NCBI GenBank assembly: GCA_023229795.1
Contig: JALNYP010000036.1
Coordinates: 1-37,693 of the forward strand
Direction: 5' to 3'
From: Syntrophobacterales bacterium
Lineage (GTDB): Bacteria > Desulfobacterota > Desulfobaccia > Desulfobaccales > 0-14-0-80-60-11
Length of the DNA stretch: 37,693 nucleotides
Below the pieces are notes generated by a model that was not told the origin of the DNA, did no database searches, and worked only from the letters and a program-made list of their open reading frames with translations. Positions 32,015 to 37,693 of the stretch are shown here, in pieces (within the stretch, counting starts at the first letter, position 1; the number at the start of each line of letters is the position of its first letter). The position numbers and the translations under genes were made by a program.

Positions 32015-32051
32015 AGGCCGCGCCCCGGTGCGCCCAGCGGCGCAAATATGC

Positions 32052-32079
32052 TTGACATCGGCTCTGAACCGGCCATAAT
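32052..32079 (+). promoter_or_regulatory. Promoter of tRNA-Ala
   Basis: TTGACA (32052-32057) and CATAAT (32074-32079) with a 16-base spacer, ending 10 bases before the first base of the tRNA. Nearly consensus, as expected for a stable RNA. Confidence 0.8.
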
Positions 32080-32089
32080 TAAGCCACGT

Positions 32090-32165
32090 GGGGATGTAGC
32101 TCAGCTGGAAGAGCGCCTGCTTCGCATGCAGGAGGTCAGGGGTTCAAGTCCCCTCATCTCCACCA
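32090..32165 (+). tRNA. tRNA-Ala (anticodon CGC)
   Basis: A 76-base cloverleaf with encoded CCA. The acceptor stem GGGGATG pairs with CATCTCC (one G-U), the D-arm is GCTC...GAGC, the anticodon stem is CCTGC/GCAGG with loop TTCGCAT giving anticodon CGC (codon GCG), and the T-arm is AGGGG-TTCAAGT-CCCCT. The discriminator base is A, as expected for alanine. GCG codons are common in this GC-rich genome. Confidence 0.96.
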
Positions 32166-32182
32166 AATATTTCAATTATTTG

Positions 32183-32210
32183 CGGCTCATGGTCTCCATG
32201 GGCCGTTTTT
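32183..32210 (+). terminator. Intrinsic terminator after tRNA-Ala
   Basis: CGGCTCATGG (32183-32192) pairs with CCATGGGCCG (32196-32205), one T-G wobble, three-base loop, then TTTTT at 32206-32210. It starts 18 bases after the CCA end. Confidence 0.88.
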
Positions 32211-32435
32211 CGTGTGGGACTCCGCGTGCGACTTTTCTTCCGGATTGCTGTGACGTCCAGTAGTTGGGCTCAGGGTAATGTTTATTTTGTAGATAGCATG
32301 TTATAGTAAATTTAATAGAGAATTTAATTGTCATTCCTCAAATGCAAGGATGCAGCCAGGAAATCTTCTTAAATTCGCTTTATCAAAACCCTGGTGTGTC
32401 CCGATCGATGCCAATAAGCTTTGAGGGGGGTACCC

Positions 32436-33113
32436 ATGGAACCGAGAAAACCTTCAACTGTTAAAACGCCTATTCGCATCATCTTAGCCGACGACCACCA
32501 GATTGTGCGGCAAGGACTTCGTATGCTGCTGGAAGCAGAACCCGACATGGTGGTGATCGCCGAAGCCTGTAACGGGCGGGAGGTGTTGAAACAGGCCCAG
32601 GAGTTGTTGCCGGATCTCATCATTATGGATGTAACCATGCCCGAGTTAAACGGCATCGAGGCGACGCGCCAGATATTGTCCATAGCTCCCGGGATCAAAG
32701 TGATCGCCCTGTCGATGAATTCCGACAGCCGGTTTGTGCTGAACATGTTCAGGTCCGGCGTCTCGGGGTATTTATTAAAAGAATGCAGCCAGGGAGAACT
32801 GGTCAAAGCTATCCGTACCGTAATCAAGGAAAAAACCTATTTGGGTCCCGGGATCTCGGACATCGTGATCAAGGATTTCTTGACCGGGTGGCAGACTACG
32901 AGTGACTCGGCCTTCTCAACGCTAACCCCCAAAGAACGAGAAGTGCTTCAGCTCCTGGCGGAAGGCAAATCCACCAAGCAAATTGCCGAATCCCTGTATA
33001 TCAGCATAAAAACCGTCGAAAGCCATCGTAAACAATTGATGGATAAACTGGAAATTCGCAGTGTTGCTGAACTTACCAAGTACGCCATCCGCGAGGGATT
33101 AACCTCCGGATAA
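32436..33113 (+). CDS. NarL/FixJ-type response regulator
   Basis: 225 residues. The receiver domain (about 12-130) has the acidic pair DD (19-20), phospho-acceptor Asp65 in IIMDVTMPELNG, and the conserved Lys in LLKECSQGEL. The LuxR-type helix-turn-helix (about 155-215) reads LTPKEREVLQLLAEGKSTKQ, then ISIKTVESHRKQLMDKL. Binding to DNA as a dimer after phosphorylation is the family mode. ATG 32436 has GAGGGGGG a few bases before it; a TTG at 32421 would add five residues. It precedes, by 68 bases, a hybrid histidine kinase on the same strand, its likely partner, although the hybrid kinase also has its own receiver. Confidence 0.93.
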   Translation: MEPRKPSTVKTPIRIILADDHQIVRQGLRMLLEAEPDMVVIAEACNGREVLKQAQELLPDLIIMDVTMPELNGIEATRQILSIAPGIKVIALSMNSDSRFVLNMFRSGVSGYLLKECSQGELVKAIRTVIKEKTYLGPGISDIVIKDFLTGWQTTSDSAFSTLTPKEREVLQLLAEGKSTKQIAESLYISIKTVESHRKQLMDKLEIRSVAELTKYAIREGLTSG

Positions 33114-33181
33114 TACTTTTTGAGATGTGGATAACCTCGAGGCCGGGGTCCATGGCGCCAACGCCCGGCGGAGGATGAGTC

Positions 33182-35971
33182 GTGGCCAAAGATGACTTGG
33201 GAGCTAAATCGGCTGATGATCTGCGGACTCGGGCCCTGAGAAGGCCGGCGGTCACAGGGGTTAACCTGGAAGGCATGCCCCTGGAGGATATCCAGTCGCT
33301 GGTGTACGAACTGCAGGTTCACCAGGTCGAATTAGAGATGCAGAACGAGGAACTGCGTCTGACCCAGGAGGAAACCCGGAAGGTTGCTCATCTGGCTTCG
33401 TTCCCGCAATTATGTCCCAGCCCTATTTTGGAAATTGACGGCACGGGGGCCATCACTTTTTACAACGAGGCCGCGTTAAAGACGGTAAGAAAACTGGGGC
33501 TCGAAGATTTGCGGTCATTGTTGCCCGGCGGCCTGGATGAGACCTTACCGGCAATCAGGCAAAAGGGAGACAAAGGTCTTTGCCTCGAAATTGAGAAGCA
33601 GAACGTGATTTTTATGGTTCATGCCCATTACACCCCGCAGTGGCAGGCAGTACGTCTCTATTACACCGACATCACCGAAAGGAAACGGGCGAAAAGGGCC
33701 CTGCAAGAAAGTGAGCGCCGATTGCGCGCCATCTTCGAACAGGCGGCGGTGGGAGTGGCTCAGGTTGAGACGGCCACTGGACGGTTCATCGAGGTTAACC
33801 AAAAATTTTGCGAAATCGTCGGATTGTCTCCGGAGGAGATGACGGCCACGAACTTTATGGCCATCACCCTGCCGGAAGACCTGGAAGTTGACCTGCAATA
33901 CCTCCAAAAGCTTCTGAATGGCCAAATCCGGACGTTCTCCCGGGAGAAACGTTACCTGCTTCGGGACGGTTCCATAGTGTGGGTCAATTTGACCGTGTCC
34001 CCCATGTGGAACGCGGGAGAAGCGCCCAATTACCACATCGCCGTGGTGGAAGACATCACCGAGCGCAAACAGGTCGAGAACAATCTGCGCCTGGAAAAGC
34101 TGTTCTCGGATATGGCCATCGAGAGTTTGCCCGGCCTCTTTTACCTGTTTGACGACCAGGGGAGTCTCCTGCGCTGGAACCGCAATTTTGAGGAGGTCTC
34201 GGGATACCCGGCCGCAGAACTCGCCGGGATGAAGCCCCAGGATTTTTTCCTGGGCCAGGAAAAACCGCTAATCCAAGCTGCCGTCCAGGAGGTGTTCCTG
34301 AAGGGAGAATCTTCTGTAGAAGCCGATTTTATTGCCAAGGACGGAAGCAAAACCCCCTATTTTTTTACCGGCAAGCGAGCCGTGCTGGGGGGAAAGCCAT
34401 GCCTCTTGGGCATGGGGATCGATATCACCGCGCGCCAGCAGGCCGAAGAGACCTTAAAGTCCCTCATAGCTACTGCCCCCATAGGCATCTATATTATTCA
34501 GAAAGGCAAGTTCGTTCTCATTAACCCCGGGTTCGAAGCCATCACCGGCTATCGCAGCTCAGAATTGCTGGGCAAGGATTCTCTCACTCTGGTGACCTCC
34601 GAATACCGGGCTTTGGTAAAAAAGCAGGCTCTCCGGGCGCTAAGAAAAGAAGATTCCTCTCCCTATGAATACCAGTTTACCTCGAAGAGCGGCGAGACCG
34701 GGTGGGTCATGGAAACCATTATCTCCACCCGATATGAGGGGAAGAGGGCGGTCTTGGGATACTTCATGGACATCACCTCTCACAAGAAACTGGAAAAACA
34801 GTTCCTGCAAGCCCAAAGGATGGAGGCCGTGGGCCGGTTAGCCGGAGGGTTGGCCCATGATTTTAGCAATGTCCTGGCGGTGATTATCATTTATGTGGAA
34901 ACCATGTTGAAGGAGGTCCGGGAAGGAGATCCATTAGGCCTGCATATCAAAGGGGTTAAGGAGGCCGCCCACCGGGCCATCTCCTTGACCCGGGAGCTTA
35001 TGGCTTTAGGCCGCAGGCAGTTATTGCAGCCCCGGGCAATCAAGGTGAATGCCCTGGTCAGGGACATGGCGGAAATGCTGGGCCGCCTGCTTGACGAAGA
35101 TGTCGAACTGGTCCTGACGCTTGACCCGGGCGAGATAGTTGCGAAAGTCGATCCCAGCCAATTGGAGCAGGTCCTTCTCAACCTGGTGGTGAACGCCCGG
35201 GATGCCATGCCCCAAGGGGGCAGACTAACCATTGCCACCGACGAAATCTTTCTGGGCAAATCCGCGGTCTCTCAGCACGTCGACGTCGCCCCGGGGCGCT
35301 ATGTGATGCTGGCCGTTAGCGATACCGGTATCGGCATGGACCAGGAGACCCAAGCCCACATTCTCGAACCATTTTATACCACCAAACCTTCCAGCGAGGG
35401 CAGCGGTCTGGGGCTCTCCACCGTCTATGGGATTGTCAAACAGAGTGGAGGATTTGTTGAAGTCTGGAGCGAACTCGGTAACGGGGCGACATTTAAGATT
35501 TTCCTCCCTGCCATCCAGGAGACCCTGGAGCCGCCGGCCCCAATACCCGAATCTCGCCTGCTGCAAGGCTCAGAGACCATTTTGTTGGTGGAAGATGTAG
35601 ATGACCTGCGGAAGTTAGTGCAGGATGTCCTGAAGAATTATGGCTATACGGTGTTAACTGCCAGCCACGGCAGTGAAGCCCTGGAGATTGGTGAGCGGCA
35701 TCGGGGACCGATTCACTTACTGTTGCTGGATGTGGTGCTGCCGCAGATGAGCGGCGCGCAAATCGCTGAACGTCTGAAATCATCGTATCCGGGGACCAGG
35801 GTTCTCTATATGTCGGGCTACCCCGAAGATGCCATTATTCACCGTAAGCTGTTGGATGGTACCGCGGCCTTTATCCAGAAGCCATTTGCTCCCACCGCGC
35901 TGTTAGCCAAGGTGCGGGAATTGCTGGACTCAGCCAAACGGACAAAAACTCCCTCCCGTACAGAGATCTAA
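33182..35971 (+). CDS. Multi-PAS hybrid sensor histidine kinase
   Basis: 929 residues, GTG start with GGAGG upstream. No membrane segments, so a soluble sensor. A short N-terminal coil (VYELQVHQVELEMQNEEL) leads into four PAS-type domains at about 70-165, 180-300, 305-425 and 430-545 (ESERRLRAIFEQAAVGVAQV; EVNQKFCEIVGLSPEEM; WNRNFEEVSGYPAAEL; NPGFEAITGYRSSELLGKDS). Next are a HisKA-type dimer helix with His559 (GGLAHDFSNVLAVI, the CckA-like HDF pattern), an ATPase domain (NLVVNARDAMPQGG, SDTGIGMD, GSGLGLSTVYGIV) and a C-terminal receiver with Asp850 (LLLLDVVLPQMSG). Signals are unknown; PAS domains could bind haem, flavin or small ligands. Confidence 0.94.
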   Translation: MAKDDLGAKSADDLRTRALRRPAVTGVNLEGMPLEDIQSLVYELQVHQVELEMQNEELRLTQEETRKVAHLASFPQLCPSPILEIDGTGAITFYNEAALKTVRKLGLEDLRSLLPGGLDETLPAIRQKGDKGLCLEIEKQNVIFMVHAHYTPQWQAVRLYYTDITERKRAKRALQESERRLRAIFEQAAVGVAQVETATGRFIEVNQKFCEIVGLSPEEMTATNFMAITLPEDLEVDLQYLQKLLNGQIRTFSREKRYLLRDGSIVWVNLTVSPMWNAGEAPNYHIAVVEDITERKQVENNLRLEKLFSDMAIESLPGLFYLFDDQGSLLRWNRNFEEVSGYPAAELAGMKPQDFFLGQEKPLIQAAVQEVFLKGESSVEADFIAKDGSKTPYFFTGKRAVLGGKPCLLGMGIDITARQQAEETLKSLIATAPIGIYIIQKGKFVLINPGFEAITGYRSSELLGKDSLTLVTSEYRALVKKQALRALRKEDSSPYEYQFTSKSGETGWVMETIISTRYEGKRAVLGYFMDITSHKKLEKQFLQAQRMEAVGRLAGGLAHDFSNVLAVIIIYVETMLKEVREGDPLGLHIKGVKEAAHRAISLTRELMALGRRQLLQPRAIKVNALVRDMAEMLGRLLDEDVELVLTLDPGEIVAKVDPSQLEQVLLNLVVNARDAMPQGGRLTIATDEIFLGKSAVSQHVDVAPGRYVMLAVSDTGIGMDQETQAHILEPFYTTKPSSEGSGLGLSTVYGIVKQSGGFVEVWSELGNGATFKIFLPAIQETLEPPAPIPESRLLQGSETILLVEDVDDLRKLVQDVLKNYGYTVLTASHGSEALEIGERHRGPIHLLLLDVVLPQMSGAQIAERLKSSYPGTRVLYMSGYPEDAIIHRKLLDGTAAFIQKPFAPTALLAKVRELLDSAKRTKTPSRTEI

Positions 35972-36382
35972 ACTCACGCGGCTGGCCGTTCCCCTCTTCA
36001 AGAACTTCTTTCACATCATTCATTTTCACCAGGAAGCATGACCAGTCCTGGTGAGGCGGATCTGTGTGCCTGCCCTCATCAGTCTCTTTCCGGGAGGAAT
36101 GGCGGCTTTAAAGGTCAAAGGAAAAATAAGGGATTTCGAAAATTAAATTCGGGGTTTTTACCGATTGTCCTTATTTAAAATTATTATTATTCTTCCTTAA
36201 AATGTCAGGTAAGGAGGTCAATGTTTCATATCATTAGTAAATAACTTAAATATGAAAGAGTATGCCAATCCCCAATAATATATTATCCGATAAAAGAATC
36301 GATTTCAATTAAGTAATGTTTTAATAGGCAGTAATTACTTTAATCGTATGCGTAGCTCTTTCGGATATCGGAGGAAGAAATT
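35972..36382 (+). other. AT-rich intergenic region before the HD-GYP gene
   Basis: A 411-base gap much richer in A/T than its surroundings. It holds a perfect 9-bp hairpin TCACCAGGA/TCCTGGTGA (36026-36034 with 36046-36054) without a T-run soon after the kinase stop, a possible promoter TTGTCC-17-TATTCT (36165-36170 and 36188-36193), and a seven-codon frame MFHIISK at 36221-36244 preceded by AAGGAGG. No larger gene is seen. AT-richness itself may serve promoter or nucleoid-protein binding. Confidence 0.45.
36221..36244 (+). CDS. Possible leader mini-ORF (7 codons)
   Basis: ATG TTT CAT ATC ATT AGT AAA TAA, with a perfect AAGGAGG Shine-Dalgarno four bases upstream and a candidate promoter about 30 bases further up. 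The strong ribosome-binding site is unusual for a non-gene in AT-rich DNA. It may be chance or a translated leader. No attenuator hairpin is evident between it and the gene at 36383. Confidence 0.3.
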   Translation: MFHIISK

Positions 36383-37486
36383 ATGCCGCTCATGAATGAA
36401 CCTGAGGTCGCCCAGAGCTTATCGCCCCTGACCCCGGACTTTGCCTCCGCGTTCATGCCTGGCCACCCGAAACATGCTTCCAGGCGCAATGGCGAGTCCG
36501 GGAGCACGTCTATCTTGGTGGTGGACGATGATGAGGCTCTCGGCAGACTTATCAAAGAATTCCTGAAAATGAAGAAGTTTTCACATTTCGGAGCGAAAAA
36601 TGCCTTTGAAGCTCTGCACATACTTGGTCAGGAGAAGATCGGGTTAGTCATCAGCGACATTAAAATGCGGGGGATAAATGGCATCGAATTGATGCAGCAG
36701 GTTCAGAGTAAATATCCCGATATGCCCTTCATTATTATGACCGGCTATGCCCCGGAATATTCCTATGGAGATATCATCAACGCCGGAGCCACTGACTTTA
36801 TTACCAAGCCCTTTTCCATGGAGGAATTAAACGCCAAGATTCTCCGGATCGCCAGAGAGAAACATATTCTGGGTCAACTTCAGCAGACTCTGGATCGGGT
36901 CAAGGCACTCTTGGAGAACACCATCGGGGCCCTTGGTTCAACCCTCGAGAAAAGAGACCCCTATACCGCTGGACACCAGCGGCGGGTGGGCCGCCTGGCC
37001 GCGGCTATAGCTCAAGAAATCGGACTCTCAGCGGATAACATCGAGGTACTGCGCTTAGCCGCCATCGTCCATGATATCGGCAAGATCAGCGTTCCCGCCG
37101 TGGTCTTGTCCAAGCCTGGCAAACTGAGTGAAGCTGAAATGGACTTGATCAGGGTTCATTCCCAGAATGGTTACGATATTTTGAAGTGTATTGATTTTCC
37201 CTGGCCGATTGCCGAAATGGTTCTCCAACACCATGAAAGACTTAACGGCTCGGGTTATCCCCAAGGTCTGGCCGGCCAGGAAATCCTTTTAGAGGCCCGG
37301 ATAATCGCGGTGGCCGATGTCGTGGAAGCCATGAGTTCCCATCGGCCCTACCGACCGGCGTTGGATTTGAGCGTGGCCTTGAAAGAAATCTATCAAAACA
37401 AAGGTATTCTTTATGAGGCCGAAATTGTCGAGGCCTGCATCAGGTTGTTAACTGAAAAAGATTTTAACATCTCCGCAGGTAATTAA
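36383..37486 (+). CDS. HD-GYP response regulator (c-di-GMP phosphodiesterase family)
   Basis: 367 residues. The first ~40 are a disordered leader. The receiver domain (about 42-160) has DDD at 48-50, phospho-acceptor Asp92 in VISDIKMRGINGIEL and Lys in DFITKPFSMEEL. The HD-GYP domain (about 190-360) carries DPYTAGHQRRVG, the HD pair in LAAIVHDIGKI, HSQNGYDIL, HHERLNGSGYPQGL (GYP motif) and ARIIAVADVVEAMSSHRPYRP. All metal ligands look present, so active hydrolysis of cyclic di-GMP is expected from the family. GAGGAAG before ATG supports the start. Located after the hybrid kinase, it is a plausible phospho-target. Confidence 0.93.
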   Translation: MPLMNEPEVAQSLSPLTPDFASAFMPGHPKHASRRNGESGSTSILVVDDDEALGRLIKEFLKMKKFSHFGAKNAFEALHILGQEKIGLVISDIKMRGINGIELMQQVQSKYPDMPFIIMTGYAPEYSYGDIINAGATDFITKPFSMEELNAKILRIAREKHILGQLQQTLDRVKALLENTIGALGSTLEKRDPYTAGHQRRVGRLAAAIAQEIGLSADNIEVLRLAAIVHDIGKISVPAVVLSKPGKLSEAEMDLIRVHSQNGYDILKCIDFPWPIAEMVLQHHERLNGSGYPQGLAGQEILLEARIIAVADVVEAMSSHRPYRPALDLSVALKEIYQNKGILYEAEIVEACIRLLTEKDFNISAGN

Positions 37487-37593
37487 TCGGTTATTTGCCA
37501 TGCGGACGTAACTTCTCCTTATCTGTCCCGGTTAGGCTGATTATTTCCAGATTTCTTCCCTAAGATCTAGTACCATGTAACATTCATAGCTTC

Positions 37594-37661
37594 GGATAAA
37601 GGCGCTTTAGCCTTATCCTGGCATCGGCTGTAGAGAAGCGCCAATCTATTTTTGATTGGCG
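37594..37661 (+). terminator. Two hairpins after the HD-GYP gene
   Basis: First hairpin: GGATAA (37594-37599) with TTATCC (37613-37618), extended by GGC/GCC past one bulged A. Second: CGCCAATC (37639-37646) with GATTGGCG (37654-37661), perfect, seven-base T-rich loop. Neither has a clean T-run, so termination is likely but not certain. Nothing else is recognised to the window end. Confidence 0.4.
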
Positions 37662-37693
37662 GTTGTTCCTGTCATTTTCCCAGGCGGCAATGT

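Noticed and set aside
32048..32263. Open frame across the tRNA-Ala gene
   Set aside because: It runs through the tRNA promoter, the cloverleaf and the terminator hairpin and has no protein similarity.

Overview
The window is GC-rich (long G/C runs, third positions mostly G or C) and looks chromosomal. The gene content suggests an anaerobic Gram-negative bacterium, most likely a Desulfobacterota-type (deltaproteobacterial) sulfate reducer or syntroph. It has a four-subunit archaeal/anaerobe-style pyruvate:ferredoxin oxidoreductase, an Mla lipid-transport operon and a tripartite RND pump (both outer-membrane systems), an NADH:rubredoxin-reductase-like flavoprotein and an HD-GYP regulator. The phylum is an inference from gene content; no 16S rRNA is present.

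Layout. 1-661: 3' part of a TPR protein built of nearly identical 129-bp DNA repeats. 662-1197: relics of an IS3-family element and of a tyrosine recombinase. 1198-2493: purA. 2494-3183: REP-like inverted repeats around a broken REP-associated transposase. 3184-9292: a tight seven-gene operon joining pyruvate:ferredoxin oxidoreductase (porG-D-A-B) to a HydC/NuoE-like, a HydB/NuoF-like and a truncated NuoG/HydA-like protein, closed by a strong terminator. This is the most interesting locus, because it appears to couple 2-oxoacid oxidation or synthesis directly to NAD(H). 9421-14481: mostly minus-strand single genes: an exported methyltransferase-like protein, a DUF169 protein bracketed by dispersed inverted repeats, an unrecognised 300-aa protein, a low-molecular-weight phosphatase on the plus strand, and a catalase split by one extra base. 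14772-18303: minus-strand operon mlaE(STAS fusion)-mlaF-mlaD-auxiliary lipoprotein, with another lipoprotein gene upstream. 19242-21447: small coiled-coil protein, DUF5661-like protein and an FAD/NAD reductase.

21708-28336: tetR and a complete RND efflux operon, the stop and start codons overlapping at every junction from tetR to the outer-membrane gene and from adaptor to pump. A consensus-like promoter has its -10 box covered by a palindromic operator. 28403-31960: metallo-beta-lactamase-fold hydrolase, NADP-type isocitrate dehydrogenase (minus strand), a secreted SIMPL-domain protein and a NifU-type Fe-S scaffold. 32090-32165: tRNA-Ala(CGC) with its own promoter and terminator. 32436-37486: signalling block of a NarL-type response regulator, a multi-PAS hybrid histidine kinase and an HD-GYP response regulator.

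Working together: the por-nuo operon and icd sit at the pyruvate/2-oxoglutarate nodes of central carbon metabolism; the NifU-type scaffold could serve the large Fe-S load of the por-nuo enzymes; Mla and RND maintain and protect the envelope; the signalling block probably links an unknown cue to transcription and to cyclic-di-GMP turnover.
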